Of a stretch of 64,000 nt of DNA, positions 34,781 through 43,564 are shown in pieces (the stretch's first letter is position 1; every line of letters starts with the position of its first letter). The stretch covers positions 124,001-188,000 of the forward strand of contig NZ_JADOEL010000003.1 of the NCBI RefSeq assembly GCF_015645465.1, read 5' to 3'. The notes beneath the pieces were generated by a model, which searched no databases, was not told where the DNA came from, and saw only the letters and a program-made list of their open reading frames with translations. This DNA is from Herminiimonas contaminans (lineage in GTDB: Bacteria; Pseudomonadota; Gammaproteobacteria; Burkholderiales; Burkholderiaceae_D). Position numbers and translations under genes: made by a program.

Positions 34781-35644
34781 ATGGCTGCATCTATCGCCGA
34801 CGTCAGTTCTTTCAACGACTCTTCAGCCGAAGAACAGCCGTCGGTGCCCGCAGAAAGTGTTGCGGAAACATCTGCTGCGAAACCTGCAAAATCCATCAAA
34901 GCGGCACCACGCCGTGCCCGTACCCCGGAAAAAGAATTCCGCATCGCCGGACAACCCGGCTTTGTGCTGCACAGCTATCCCTACAAAGAAACCAGCCTGA
35001 TCGTCGATGTATTTACACGCGATCATGGTCGCATAGCGCTGGTCGCCAAAGGTGCCAAGCGTCCGCATTCCCAGTTACGTGGCGTGCTGCAAACCTTCCA
35101 GCCTTTATCAGTCGGCTGGAGCGGTAAGGCTGAAGTGCGTACGCTGACTGCGGCAGAGTGGGTTGGTGGGCTGTTGCCGCTGGAGAAATCGGCTCTGCTA
35201 TGCGGCTTTTACCTGAACGAATTACTGGTGAAATTGCTGGCGCGTGATGATCCGCATCCGGCTTTGTTTGATCACTACATCAGTGCCCTGAATCAGTTGG
35301 CGCATGACGAACCGGCAGCGATAGTATTGCGCAAATTCGAGCGCGCCTTGTTGCAGGAAACCGGTGTCGCCAGCGACTGGCGTGTCTGCGCTGGCAGTGG
35401 CAAGGCGATCACCCTCGAACAAATTTATGTGCTGGATCCAGAACGTGGTCCGCGTCCTGCGCGTCCATCCGATGTCTGGCCACGCGTCTCCGGCAAGACC
35501 TTGCTGGATATGGAAAACGAAGATTACAGCGATGCGCAAACGCAAACGCAAAGTAAATTCCTGATGCGTTTCCTGCTCGCTCATCATCTCAATGGTGCGC
35601 CTCTTAACACCCGTCAAATATTGATCGACTTGCTGCAGCTTTAA
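34781..35644 (+). CDS. recO: DNA repair protein RecO with N-terminal extension
   Basis: 287 residues; about 240 is usual. Residues 1-50 are an additional Ser/Ala/Glu-rich and then basic segment ([13 protein letters not shown]), and the OB-fold domain starts near [24 protein letters not shown]. Then [19 protein letters not shown], and a helical zinc-type domain without an obvious four-Cys cluster. Loads RecA on SSB-coated gaps with RecR and RecF. The start at 34781 is the first ATG after era; an internal start could remove part of the extension, but none has a better ribosome binding site. Confidence 0.94.
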   Translation: MAASIADVSSFNDSSAEEQPSVPAESVAETSAAKPAKSIKAAPRRARTPEKEFRIAGQPGFVLHSYPYKETSLIVDVFTRDHGRIALVAKGAKRPHSQLRGVLQTFQPLSVGWSGKAEVRTLTAAEWVGGLLPLEKSALLCGFYLNELLVKLLARDDPHPALFDHYISALNQLAHDEPAAIVLRKFERALLQETGVASDWRVCAGSGKAITLEQIYVLDPERGPRPARPSDVWPRVSGKTLLDMENEDYSDAQTQTQSKFLMRFLLAHHLNGAPLNTRQILIDLLQL

Positions 35645-35657
35645 CGGAACCCCATAC

Positions 35658-36425
35658 ATGAGCTATCTTCAACCAGCTTCCACCATCATCGATCTCGGCA
35701 TCAATATCGACCACGTTGCCACCTTGCGCAATGCGCGCGGCACTGTCTATCCGGACCCATTGCAAGCTGCCTTGCTGGCGGAAGAGGCCGGCGCTGATGC
35801 GATCACGCTGCACTTGCGCGAAGACCGTCGCCACATCAAGGATGCGGACGTCGAGGTGATCCGTCCCAAGCTGTTGACACGCATGAACCTGGAATCGGCA
35901 GTGACGACCGAAATGGTTGACTTCGCCTGTCGTATCAAGCCGCAAGATGTTTGCCTGGTACCGGAGCGACGCGAAGAAGTGACCACCGAAGGTGGGCTGG
36001 ATATCGTTAAGTATTTCGATGTGGTTGCTGCAGCGATCCGCCAATTGCAAGCCGAAGGCATACGCGTGAGTCTCTTCATCGATGCCGATGCAGAGCAAAT
36101 CCAGGCAGCAGCTGAAGCAGGTGCGCCCGTCATAGAGTTGCACACCGGACGCTATGCTGATGCACATGACGCTGCACAACAGCAGGCCGAACTGGAGCGC
36201 GTGCAACGCGGTGTAGCGGAAGGGATTGCGCGCGGCCTGAAGGTCAATGCAGGCCATGGCTTGCACTACACCAATGTGCAGGCCGTCGCGGCCATTCCGG
36301 ATATCTCCGAACTCAATATCGGCCACGCCATCGTTGCACATGCGGTCTTCGTAGGCTGGCAAAACGCCGTGCGCGAAATGAAAGCCATCATGATCGCGGC
36401 ACGCCTGGCTGGAATGAGAAAATGA
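35658..36425 (+). CDS. pdxJ: Pyridoxine 5'-phosphate synthase
   Basis: 255 residues. Closes the pyridine ring from 1-deoxyxylulose 5-phosphate and 3-amino-2-oxopropyl phosphate to make pyridoxine phosphate, the last step of vitamin B6 synthesis before PdxH. Landmarks are [17 protein letters not shown] at the N-terminus, [18 protein letters not shown] (about 46), [17 protein letters not shown] (about 103), [23 protein letters not shown] and [12 protein letters not shown] (about 196). Overlaps acpS by four bases, the usual pdxJ-acpS pairing. Confidence 0.98.
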   Translation: MSYLQPASTIIDLGINIDHVATLRNARGTVYPDPLQAALLAEEAGADAITLHLREDRRHIKDADVEVIRPKLLTRMNLESAVTTEMVDFACRIKPQDVCLVPERREEVTTEGGLDIVKYFDVVAAAIRQLQAEGIRVSLFIDADAEQIQAAAEAGAPVIELHTGRYADAHDAAQQQAELERVQRGVAEGIARGLKVNAGHGLHYTNVQAVAAIPDISELNIGHAIVAHAVFVGWQNAVREMKAIMIAARLAGMRK

Positions 36426-36814
36426 TATACGGCATAGGCACTGACATCCTTAAAATCGATCGCATAGAAGCGGCGCTGGGGCGCCATGGTGATCGCTTTG
36501 CCGAGCGCATCCTGGGCAAGGAAGAGCTGGAGAAGTACTATCGTCGCAAGGCCAAGGTAGAGGCACGCGGTTTGCGCTTCCTGGCGACACGCTTCGCGGC
36601 GAAGGAAGCATTTTCAAAAGCGATAGGGCTGGGCATACACATGCCCATGACCTGGCGTGCTGCGCAAATACTGAATGCGCCCAGTGGTAAACCTATCATC
36701 GTCGCCAGCGGCAAGCTGGAAGAATTCATGCAGGAAAATGGACTGACCGCACAGGTTTCGATAACGGATGAAGTCGAGTATGCGGTCGCTTTTGTGATTG
36801 TGGAGAAAAAATGA
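36422..36814 (+). CDS. acpS: Holo-ACP synthase
   Basis: 130 residues. Transfers 4'-phosphopantetheine from CoA to the acyl carrier protein made by acpP at 23327. N-terminal [16 protein letters not shown] with the metal-binding Asp (about 8), then [20 protein letters not shown] with the second acidic residue (about 62), and a C-terminal strand [16 protein letters not shown]. Overlaps pdxJ upstream and nagZ downstream by four bases each. Confidence 0.97.
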   Translation: MIYGIGTDILKIDRIEAALGRHGDRFAERILGKEELEKYYRRKAKVEARGLRFLATRFAAKEAFSKAIGLGIHMPMTWRAAQILNAPSGKPIIVASGKLEEFMQENGLTAQVSITDEVEYAVAFVIVEKK

Positions 36815-37884
36815 ACGCAGCAGTGTTAAGTACAGCAGCTAGAAATGCTACAGAAAAATTCGGTCCGGTAATGCTGGACGTGGTCGGCACCACACTGAGT
36901 GCTGACGATATCCGTCGCATCCAGCATCCGCTGACCGGTGGCGTGATCCTGTTTGCGCGCAACTATACGGATCGCGCGCAACTGACAGCGTTGACGGCTG
37001 CTATCCATGCAGCGCGTCCGGGCATTGTGATTGCAGTCGACCATGAAGGCGGCCGCGTCCAACGTTTCAAAACGGATGGCTTCACGCATTTGCCAGCGAT
37101 GCGCAAACTGGGTGCGCTGTGGGACAAGGATGTACTGGCAGCGACCAAGGCTGCGACCGATGTCGGCTATGTGCTGGCAGCTGAATTGCGTGCCTGCGGC
37201 GTTGATTTGTCGTTCACACCGGTGCTGGATCTGGACTATGGTGAATCGGGTGTGATCGGTGATCGCGCCTTCCATCGCGATGCACGTGTGGTTACCATGC
37301 TGGCGAAGAGCCTGAACCATGGCCTGATGCTGGCTGGCATGCTCAACTGCGGCAAACATTTCCCCGGCCACGGTTTTGTCAAAGCGGATTCGCATCTGGA
37401 AATCCCGGTTGACGAACGCGAACTGAAGCAGATTCTGGCGGAAGATGCAGCACCATACGACTGGCTCGGCCTGAGCCTGGCGGGTGTGATGCCAGCGCAC
37501 GTGATCTATCCGAAAGTCGACAAGCATCCAGCCGGTTTCTCACGCAAATGGCTGACCATGCTGCGCAAGGATTTCGGCTTTGAAGGTTTGATCTTCAGCG
37601 ATGACCTCAGCATGGAAGGCGCGAGTGTCGCCGGTACCGTGATCGATGGTGCGCATGCGGCATTGAACGCGGGTTGCGATATGGTGCTGATCTGTAATTC
37701 CCCGGACAAGGCAGATCAACTGCTGGCAGGCTTGCAGGTCAAGGATAACAAGGCAACGCAAGAGTCGGCTGCCCGTATTGCGGCGCTGACCCCGCAGTCA
37801 CCAGCATTGAGCTGGGATGCCTTGCAACAGGACGCGCGTTATCTCGCGGCGAAGAAGGCTGCAAAAGCACTCGCTGCATCTTGA
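36811..37884 (+). CDS. nagZ: Beta-N-acetylhexosaminidase NagZ
   Basis: 357 residues of glycoside hydrolase family 3. Removes N-acetylglucosamine from anhydro-muropeptides during cell-wall recycling in the cytoplasm. Visible are [16 protein letters not shown] at the N-terminus, [20 protein letters not shown] (about 76), the substrate-binding and general-acid loop [17 protein letters not shown] (about 186), and the nucleophile Asp in [12 protein letters not shown] (about 263). Translationally coupled to acpS. The short N-terminal extension before the first family strand is not conserved. Confidence 0.96.
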   Translation: MNAAVLSTAARNATEKFGPVMLDVVGTTLSADDIRRIQHPLTGGVILFARNYTDRAQLTALTAAIHAARPGIVIAVDHEGGRVQRFKTDGFTHLPAMRKLGALWDKDVLAATKAATDVGYVLAAELRACGVDLSFTPVLDLDYGESGVIGDRAFHRDARVVTMLAKSLNHGLMLAGMLNCGKHFPGHGFVKADSHLEIPVDERELKQILAEDAAPYDWLGLSLAGVMPAHVIYPKVDKHPAGFSRKWLTMLRKDFGFEGLIFSDDLSMEGASVAGTVIDGAHAALNAGCDMVLICNSPDKADQLLAGLQVKDNKATQESAARIAALTPQSPALSWDALQQDARYLAAKKAAKALAAS

Positions 37885-37924
37885 GTGCATACTTGTGCCA
37901 CCGTGAGTAAATACGTAAACCAAC

Positions 37925-39781
37925 ATGTCTGAAACCGACGCGCCAGATCCGCGGGCAATCGTGCTGGAAACGGTTGCGAAGCTGCCGAATTTGCCCGGCG
38001 TGTATCGCTATTTCGATGCAGAAGACAATCTGCTCTACGTCGGTAAGGCACGCGACCTGAAGAAGCGTGTCTCCAGTTATTTCCTGAAGAACCTGGCCAG
38101 CCCGCGCACTGCGCTGATGGTGGAGCGCATCGCGCGCCTGGAGACGACCGTGACCCGCAGTGAGGCCGAAGCCTTGCTGCTGGAAAATAATCTCATCAAG
38201 ACTCTGCAGCCGCGTTACAACATTTTGTTCCGCGATGATAAGTCTTACCCCTACCTGAAAATCACCGGGCAGGAATATCCGCGCATGGCTTACTACCGAG
38301 GCGCGGTCGATAAAAAGAATCAATACTTCGGGCCATTCCCCAGCGGCTGGGCAGTGAAGGAATCGATGCAGATACTGCAGAAGGTTTTCTTGCTGCGCAC
38401 CTGTGAAGATTCGGTCTTTGCCAATCGCACACGACCTTGCCTGCTGCATCAAATCCATCGCTGCAGCGGCCCCTGCGTCAACTACATCAGCAAGGAAGAC
38501 TACGCGCTGGATGTGGAGAATGCTGCCAAGTTTCTGCGCGGTCGCCAGAGCGAAGTGCTGGAAACCTTGCAAGGCAAGATGCTGGCCTATGCGGAAGAGC
38601 TGAAGTTCGAACAGGCGGCAGTCGTGCGTAACCAGATCAATGCCTTGTCACGCGTGCTGCATCAGCAAAGCATGGAGACTGGCAGTGATGCCGACATCGA
38701 CATCATTGCGGTGGTGGTGCAGGGCGGTCGTGCCTGCGTCAACCTGGCGATGGTGCGCGGTGGTCGTCACCTGGGTGACCGCGCCTACTTTCCGACACAT
38801 GTAGACAACGCGTTGACGAGTCCGGAAGAGTCGATTGCCAGCGAAGTGATCAAGGCTTTCCTGGCGCAACATTACATCGACAAATTCATACCCGGCACCC
38901 TGATTCTGAATACTGAACTGGATGAACCGGAACTGATGCTGGCACTGATGGAGCAATGCGGCCATCGCATCAACCTGGTGTTTCAGCCGCAAGGCCAGCG
39001 TCGCCAGTGGCTGGAGATGGCGCATAAGGGGGCGGAAATATCATTGGCGCGTCTGTTATCGGAGCAGGGCTCGCAACAGGCTCGTACGCGTATGCTGGTG
39101 GATGCGCTGGGCATAGATGTGCCGGATCTGGAAAGCTTTCGTGTCGAGTGCTTCGATATCAGTCATACTCAGGGCGAAGCAACACAGGCGTCTTGCGTGG
39201 TGTTCCATCATCACGCGATGCAGAATGGCGAATACAGACGTTACAACATCAACGACATTACGCCGGGCGATGATTATGCTGCGATGCGCCAGGTGCTGTT
39301 GCGCCGCTATGAGAAGGTCGCGAATGGTGATGGCGTGATGCCGGACGTGGTGCTGATCGACGGCGGTAAAGGCCAGGTTGAAATGGCGCGTCAGGTGTTT
39401 GTCGAGCTGGGACTCGATATCAGCCTGATCGTTGGTGTCGCCAAAGGCGAAGGACGCAAGGTCGGCCTTGAAACCCTGGTCTTTGTTGACGGTCGTGCCG
39501 AGCAGGAGCTGGGCAAAGAATCGGGTGCCCTGATGCTGATTGCACAGATACGCGATGAAGCACACCGCTTTGCGATCACCGGCATGCGTGCCAAGCGTGC
39601 CAAGGCACGCCAGACCTCGCGTCTGGAAGAGATCGAAGGGATTGGAGCCAAGCGTCGACAGAAGCTGTTGGCGCGTTTTGGTGGCTTGCGGGGTGTGGTG
39701 GATGCAAGTATTGAGGATTTAGCCTCGGTCGAGGGCATTTCAAGGCAATTGGCTGAAGACATTTACAAGCAATTGCATTAG
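37925..39781 (+). CDS. uvrC: UvrABC excision nuclease subunit C
   Basis: 618 residues. Makes the two incisions around bulky DNA lesions with UvrB. The GIY-YIG 3'-nuclease domain is at about 20-100 ([26 protein letters not shown]). A Cys-containing region [20 protein letters not shown] and the UVR motif lie at about 205-240. The RNase H-like 5'-nuclease domain has [20 protein letters not shown] and [13 protein letters not shown] (about 475), and the helix-hairpin-helix pair is at the C-terminus ([21 protein letters not shown]). 40 bases after nagZ. Confidence 0.98.
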   Translation: MSETDAPDPRAIVLETVAKLPNLPGVYRYFDAEDNLLYVGKARDLKKRVSSYFLKNLASPRTALMVERIARLETTVTRSEAEALLLENNLIKTLQPRYNILFRDDKSYPYLKITGQEYPRMAYYRGAVDKKNQYFGPFPSGWAVKESMQILQKVFLLRTCEDSVFANRTRPCLLHQIHRCSGPCVNYISKEDYALDVENAAKFLRGRQSEVLETLQGKMLAYAEELKFEQAAVVRNQINALSRVLHQQSMETGSDADIDIIAVVVQGGRACVNLAMVRGGRHLGDRAYFPTHVDNALTSPEESIASEVIKAFLAQHYIDKFIPGTLILNTELDEPELMLALMEQCGHRINLVFQPQGQRRQWLEMAHKGAEISLARLLSEQGSQQARTRMLVDALGIDVPDLESFRVECFDISHTQGEATQASCVVFHHHAMQNGEYRRYNINDITPGDDYAAMRQVLLRRYEKVANGDGVMPDVVLIDGGKGQVEMARQVFVELGLDISLIVGVAKGEGRKVGLETLVFVDGRAEQELGKESGALMLIAQIRDEAHRFAITGMRAKRAKARQTSRLEEIEGIGAKRRQKLLARFGGLRGVVDASIEDLASVEGISRQLAEDIYKQLH

Positions 39782-39836
39782 ATTACGGGTGCGCATGCAA
39801 ATGCCTGTGCACATTCATGAAAATGTAAAGTTTGAT

Positions 39837-40424
39837 ATGCCTTTCAATATTCCTATTCTCCTTACATGGTTGCGTGTCGCGCTGATCCCGCTGATGGTCG
39901 GTGTGCTATACATACCGGATTCGTGGTTGGGCTCGTTCAACAAGACCCAGGGTCTGGCTGCCACTTTGATTTTTATCGTTGCTGCGCTGACCGACTGGAT
40001 CGATGGTTTTCTCGCGCGTCGCTGGAATCAGACTTCGGCCTTTGGTGCCTTCCTTGATCCGGTCGCGGATAAGCTGATGGTGGCCGGTGCCTTGCTGGTA
40101 CTGATAGAGCTGAATCGCGTGAACGCGGTCATCGCATTCATCATTATCGGACGTGAGATTACGATTTCTGCATTGCGTGAGTGGATGGCGCAAATTGGCG
40201 CATCAAAATCGGTAGCGGTGAGCTCGCTAGGCAAGATCAAAACCATCGCGCAAATGGTGGCGATACCGATGCTTCTTTACTATGAAAGTATTTTCGGTAT
40301 CAATCTTCAATACTGGGGGGATATCCTGTTATGGGTGGCTGCTGTGTTGACGGTGTGGTCCATGTTCTATTACTTGCGTAAGGCCTGGCCGCTGATTAAG
40401 GAAAGTGCAGGGCATTTATTGTAA
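39837..40424 (+). CDS. pgsA: CDP-diacylglycerol-glycerol-3-phosphate 3-phosphatidyltransferase
   Basis: 195 residues from the ATG at 39837 (MPFNIPILLTWLRVALIP, the typical start); the frame runs back to 39789 but those residues are not conserved. Integral inner-membrane enzyme making phosphatidylglycerol phosphate. The CDP-alcohol phosphotransferase motif reads DWIDGFLARRW then FGAFLDPVADKLMVAG (about 44-72), with all Asp and Gly positions present. About five membrane helices. Often placed after uvrC, as in E. coli (uvrC-pgsA-glyW-cysT-leuZ). The same tRNA order follows here. Confidence 0.96.
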   Translation: MPFNIPILLTWLRVALIPLMVGVLYIPDSWLGSFNKTQGLAATLIFIVAALTDWIDGFLARRWNQTSAFGAFLDPVADKLMVAGALLVLIELNRVNAVIAFIIIGREITISALREWMAQIGASKSVAVSSLGKIKTIAQMVAIPMLLYYESIFGINLQYWGDILLWVAAVLTVWSMFYYLRKAWPLIKESAGHLL

Positions 40425-40442
40425 TTTTGCTGCGAGGAACGC

Positions 40443-40470
40443 TTGACATGCAAAGGCATTCCTCTATAAT
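40443..40470 (+). promoter_or_regulatory. tRNA-Gly promoter
   Basis: TTGACA (40443-40448), a 16-base spacer and TATAAT (40465-40470): consensus boxes 18 bases ahead of the first tRNA-Gly. Confidence 0.9.
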
Positions 40471-40487
40471 GTGCACCTGTTGTTGAT

Positions 40488-40563
40488 GCGGGAGTAGCTC
40501 AGTTGGTAGAGCGCAACCTTGCCAAGGTTGAGGTCGAGAGTTCGAGACTCTTCTCCCGCTCCA
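40488..40563 (+). tRNA. tRNA-Gly (anticodon GCC), copy 1
   Basis: 76 nt with encoded CCA. Acceptor GCGGGAG/CTCCCGC, D loop AGTTGGTAGA, anticodon stem ACCTT-GCC-AAGGT, T arm with GTTCGAGAC. Identical to the copy at 40645-40720. Confidence 0.97.
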
Positions 40564-40572
40564 AAGGTTTTC

Positions 40573-40600
40573 AAAAGGAGCCGCACTGGCTTCTTTTTTT
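40573..40600 (+). terminator. Terminator after tRNA-Gly copy 1
   Basis: AAAAGGAGCC (40573-40582) pairs with GGCTTCTTTT (one G-U pair), followed by more T residues, between the two tRNA-Gly genes. Confidence 0.8.
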
Positions 40601-40644
40601 ATTGAGTGAGCAATCATTCAATTAGTGGTGGTAGTAACAGATAT

Positions 40645-40720
40645 GCGGGAGTAGCTCAGTTGGTAGAGCGCAACCTTGCCAAGGTTGAGGTCGAGAGTTC
40701 GAGACTCTTCTCCCGCTCCA
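40645..40720 (+). tRNA. tRNA-Gly (anticodon GCC), copy 2
   Basis: 76 nt, base for base identical to copy 1, CCA encoded. No consensus promoter in the short gap after the copy 1 terminator, so expression by read-through or a weak promoter is likely. Confidence 0.97.
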
Positions 40721-40754
40721 GTTTCAAAGCCAAAACATGGCGAGCTGTAGCAAA

Positions 40755-40779
40755 TAAAAAGGGGCTTACGCCCTTTTTT
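40755..40779 (+). terminator. Terminator after tRNA-Gly copy 2
   Basis: AAAAAGGGGC (40755-40764) pairs with GCCCTTTTT (one bulged G), loop TTAC, T tract to 40779. Confidence 0.8.
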
Positions 40780-41332
40780 TACGTCTGTAGCTTTTGCTGT
40801 GCGCTCACAGTGGGCTTTTATTCTTTATACGTGCTGAGCCTGGATCAGTTCAGACTTGGCGCCGTATCCCATGCACTTCAATCGATGTGTCTCTGCTTCA
40901 AAATCCAATCTTGTTTTTATCTTCGGTTCCACTCGTTGACGAGTGTAATTCTTCGTGCGCTGCATCGGCGATGGTCCGTTTGTCAGCCTTACGGTACTTC
41001 CGTTGTATCGCGCCCGCGCTGATCGTTGTCGACGGCTGTTTGCTATGTCTGCGCAAATACAAAAGGGGAAATATTTTTCTGTTTCTTTGTAATTCTGCCT
41101 GCCGGCATATGCCTGAACAGTCATTACTCAAGGTTTAGCCCTCATCATTTTGTACTATTGTTCATAATTTCGCGCATAAATACGTGTTTATGTACAAACA
41201 GGAGCCAAAGTTACGCAGGGTCCGGCCCATGCCAAAGCGACATTTAATATTACTTACAACTAGTGTGTGCGGTTGCTCGCGGCCATGTATCTGGCCATCA
41301 ATATGGCGCGGGCAGGGGCGTAGCAGAACGTC
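40780..41332. other. Gene-free stretch between tRNA-Gly and tRNA-Cys
   Basis: About 550 bases with no supported gene. Small frames on both strands have no ribosome binding sites and run through tRNA genes or the regulatory sequences. No integrase, insertion sequence or attachment-site duplication was recognised, although tRNA neighbourhoods are common integration sites. Composition is mixed, with A/T-rich pieces near 41055-41090 and 41140-41190. Confidence 0.5.
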
Positions 41333-41362
41333 TTGCAAAGACGCGCCATACTAGGGCATAAT
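41333..41362 (+). promoter_or_regulatory. Promoter of small RNA candidate
   Basis: TTGCAA (41333-41338), an 18-base spacer and CATAAT (41357-41362). Predicted start near 41369, directly before the first hairpin of the RNA candidate. Confidence 0.45.
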
Positions 41363-41368
41363 ACGCGC

Positions 41369-41431
41369 TGTCGGAAAACCTTTCCGACACCGGATTTCCA
41401 AAAGGAAGCTCGTAGCCCAGCTTCCTTTTTT
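41369..41431 (+). ncRNA. Candidate small RNA of about 63 nt
   Basis: Two perfect hairpins in series. The first is GTCGGAAA-ACC-TTTCCGAC (41370-41388). After a 12-base single-stranded linker comes a rho-independent terminator: AAAGGAAGCT (41401-41410) with AGCTTCCTTT (41419-41428) and a T tract. Together with the promoter boxes upstream this is the standard plan of a Hfq-type regulatory RNA. It does not overlap a gene and is separated from tRNA-Cys by 80 bases. No known RNA family was recognised. Confidence 0.5.
41401..41431 (+). terminator. Rho-independent terminator upstream of tRNA-Cys
   Basis: Ten-pair perfect stem AAAGGAAGCT/AGCTTCCTTT with an 8-base loop (CGTAGCCC) and six T residues. 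Confidence 0.92.
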
Positions 41432-41513
41432 ATTCGCTGATAGTTTCTTATTTTGTATACGTTTTGTTCCAGGCATGCGGAAATGTTGCTTGCAAGGTAC
41501 AATACGGCCCCAT

Positions 41514-41587
41514 GGCGGGGTAGCAAAGTGGTTATGCAGCGGCCTGCAAAGCCGTTTACGCCGGTTCGATCCCGACCCCCGCCTCCA
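41514..41587 (+). tRNA. tRNA-Cys (anticodon GCA)
   Basis: 74 nt with encoded CCA. Acceptor GGCGGGG/CCCCGCC, anticodon loop CTGCAAA, T arm GGTTCGATCC. TACAAT at 41498-41503 could be the -10 box. Confidence 0.96.
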
Positions 41588-41596
41588 GTTTTTCCT

Positions 41597-41624
41597 AAAG
41601 CGCCGCGGGCGCTTTTATTTTTTG
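41597..41624 (+). terminator. Terminator after tRNA-Cys
   Basis: AAAGCGCC (41597-41604), loop GCG, GGCGCTTT (41608-41615) and further T residues. Confidence 0.8.
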
Positions 41625-41647
41625 ATCTTGTTTTAGAATCGTGACAT

Positions 41648-41734
41648 GCCCGGGTGGTGAAATAGGTAGACACAAGAGACTTAAAATCTCTCGCCGGTAA
41701 CGGTGTACCGGTTCGATTCCGGTCCCGGGCACCA
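41648..41734 (+). tRNA. tRNA-Leu (anticodon TAA)
   Basis: 87 nt class II tRNA with encoded CCA. Acceptor GCCCGGG/CCCGGGC, anticodon loop CTTAAAA, long variable arm CGCCGGTAACGGTGT, T arm GGTTCGATTCC. The next gene starts 5 bases after its CCA. Confidence 0.97.
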
Positions 41735-41739
41735 TACTC

Positions 41740-42168
41740 ATGAAAGTCTATGACCTCTGCTGTGAGCTGGAACATCGCTTCGAAGGTTGGTTTGCTTCCG
41801 AAGATGATTTCCTCACGCAATCCTCGCAAGATTTGATCGCATGCCCGATGTGCGGCACGCATCAGATCAAGCGCTTGCCATCTTCCCCTCGTTTAAATTT
41901 ATCCGGTGCGACCACGCGCGTGAGCGACAATGGTGCTGCCGCACGTTTGCAGGAACAGTTGCTGGAATACGCACGTAAAGTGGTGGCTAATACTGTGGAT
42001 GTAGGCAAGCAGTTTGCCGAGGAAGCGCGTCGCATCCACTACAAGGAAGTACCCGAGCAGGCGATACGGGGCGTGGCGACGGCAGAAGAATGTGCCGAGC
42101 TGGCGGAAGAGGGCATCGATGTGATGGCATTGCCACTTCCGGTTCCCGTCAAACAAACACTTCAATAA
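41740..42168 (+). CDS. DUF1178 family protein
   Basis: 142 residues. The N-terminus MKVYDLCCELEHRFEGWF and a CxxC pair in LIACPMCGTHQIKRLPSSP (about 31-49) match DUF1178, a proteobacterial family of unknown function with a probable zinc site (Cys residues at about 7-8, 35 and 38). The C-terminal half is helical, with ARKVVANTVDVGKQFAEEARRIHYKE and ATAEECAELAEEGIDVMALP. Its ATG is only 5 bases past the CCA end of tRNA-Leu. There is no room for a normal ribosome binding site outside the tRNA, so translation depends on unprocessed transcript or a nearly leaderless message. Confidence 0.9.
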   Translation: MKVYDLCCELEHRFEGWFASEDDFLTQSSQDLIACPMCGTHQIKRLPSSPRLNLSGATTRVSDNGAAARLQEQLLEYARKVVANTVDVGKQFAEEARRIHYKEVPEQAIRGVATAEECAELAEEGIDVMALPLPVPVKQTLQ

Positions 42169-42183
42169 ACGATCGGAAATGAT

Positions 42184-42639
42184 ATGCGTCAAATTGCATC
42201 GCTGGCCGGGCTCAAGGACCTGGTCGGGCAAGAGCTTGCGGTATCCGACTGGTTACAGATCACGCAGGAGCGCATCAATCAATTCGCGCAAGCCAGCAGC
42301 GATCATCAATGGATACATATTGATGCGGAGCGCTGTCGACGTGAGTCGCCGTACGGCATGCCGGTCGCACATGGTTTCCTGACTTTATCCCTGTTGCCGA
42401 TGTTGCTGTCGACAGCCGTTGCTTTCCCGCCGTGCAAGCTGGCCGTGAATTATGGTTTGAATCGGGTCAGGTTTCCGGCGCCGGTATTGGTCGGTCAGCA
42501 GATCCGCGGGCGCATGTTATTGCAGGCGCTGGAAGAGATAGACGGTGGCGTGCAGATGGTGTGGGAGGTAACGGTGGAAGCCGAGAGCGGCGACAAACCA
42601 GTGTGTGTGGCGGAACTGCTACTACGGCATTACGGTTAA
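42184..42639 (+). CDS. MaoC-like (R)-specific enoyl-CoA hydratase family protein
   Basis: 151 residues of the hot-dog fold. The hydratase-2 motif with catalytic Asp and His is seen in QASSDHQWIHIDAERC (about 37-52), followed by YGMPVAHGFLTLSLLPML and VNYGLNRVRFPAPVLVGQQIRG. Members hydrate trans-2-enoyl-CoA to (R)-3-hydroxyacyl-CoA, sometimes feeding polyhydroxyalkanoate synthesis, or are NodN-like with unknown substrate. 15 bases after the DUF1178 gene; a terminator follows. Confidence 0.92.
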   Translation: MRQIASLAGLKDLVGQELAVSDWLQITQERINQFAQASSDHQWIHIDAERCRRESPYGMPVAHGFLTLSLLPMLLSTAVAFPPCKLAVNYGLNRVRFPAPVLVGQQIRGRMLLQALEEIDGGVQMVWEVTVEAESGDKPVCVAELLLRHYG

Positions 42640-42663
42640 CTGAATTTACCCGCCACGATGAGG

Positions 42664-42708
42664 GCGATGATCTCTGCTATAACCTGGCAGTGATCATCGC
42701 CTTTTTTA
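42664..42708 (+). terminator. Terminator after the MaoC-like gene
   Basis: GGCGATGATC (42664-42673) pairs perfectly with GATCATCGCC (42693-42702), followed by TTTTTT. The inverse orientation may also serve the glutathione S-transferase gene, whose stop is at 42710. Confidence 0.88.
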
Positions 42709-42709
42709 T

Positions 42710-43402
42710 TTAACGCTTTGCGTACTGTGTCGCGCCAAACAGGATTTCCTTGGCTTTGTCATCGGCGACCGGCTGGCGCACGTCGACAAACATGGTGGTG
42801 CCTTTCTGGACCGCAGGGCGAGCGTTGATTTCATCAAACCAGCGTTTCAGGTGCGGGTAGTCAGTCAATACGATGCCTTGCTTTTCCCACGAACGCAGCC
42901 ATGGGAAGGTCGCGATATCGGCGATGGTGTAGCTGTCGCCTGCCAGGTATTTGCTTTCCGCCAGGCGACGATCTATCACACCGTACAAACGCTTGGCTTC
43001 ATTGGTGTAGCGATTGACGGCATAGTCAATTTTTTCCGGCGCATAGATGCGGAAATGATGCGCCTGTCCCAGCATAGGGCCGACGCCACCCATCTGGAAC
43101 ATCAGCTATTGCAGCGTAGTGAATTTTTCACGGTCGGTATCGCCGAGGAATTTGCCGACCTTGCTGGCGAGGTAAACCAGGATCGCGCCGGATTCAAACA
43201 AGGACATTTCCTTGCCGTCCGGGCCGTCGCTATCGATGATGGCCGGGATTTTGTTGTTTGGTGAAATCTTCAGGAATGCAGGAGTGAACTGGTCACCCTT
43301 GCCGATATCGATGTGGTGGCTGCGGTACGCGAGGCCGCATTCTTCCAGCATGATGTGGACTTTGTGGCCGTTCGGCGTGGCGGTGGAATAAAGGTCGATC
43401 AA
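42710..43402 (-). pseudogene. Glutathione S-transferase (YghU/YfcG type) interrupted by an amber codon
   Basis: Reading the minus strand from a TTG at 43402 (GGAG six bases upstream) gives LIDLYSTATPNGHKVHIML, the N-terminal thioredoxin domain, up to TTLQ. Then comes TAG at 43108-43106, then LMFQMGGVGPMLGQAHHF and the all-helical domain to the stop at 42710. Both halves are in the same frame. In this family the position after Gln is normally Trp (QWLM), so one G to A change (TGG to TAG) explains the break. Without it the protein would be 230 residues, normal for YghU-like disulfide-bond oxidoreductases that use glutathione. It is either a recent inactivation or a sequencing error; both halves still look conserved. 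Confidence 0.88.
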
Positions 43403-43487
43403 TTTTTTCTCCAGGGAAGATACGAAGGCTAAGCGCAGGGCAGTGCGCAACTCGGAATATGTCGAACCAGATTATGCAGAAATTCGG

Positions 43488-43531
43488 CATTCCTTGCTGC
43501 GAGTCGCATGAAAAACCGCAGCGACGGAATG
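43488..43531 (-). terminator. Possible hairpin terminator after the phosphatase gene
   Basis: CATTCC and GCTGCG (43488-43501) pair with CGCAGC and GGAATG (43517-43531), in the 162-base gap between the histidine phosphatase (minus) and the transferase start. No clear U tract. Confidence 0.4.
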
Positions 43532-43564
43532 GGTATGGCTGAACGTACGACGCTTAGCTTACGA

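Noticed and set aside
40606-41022. 138-codon plus-strand frame after tRNA-Gly copy 1
   Set aside because: Runs straight through the second tRNA-Gly gene and its terminator; not coding.
40780-41332. Genomic island or prophage attachment next to tRNA genes
   Set aside because: No integrase gene, no duplicated tRNA 3' end, and the flanking gene order is the conserved one.
41260-41862. 200-codon minus-strand frame across tRNA-Cys and tRNA-Leu
   Set aside because: It is the complement of two tRNA genes, a terminator and the DUF1178 start.
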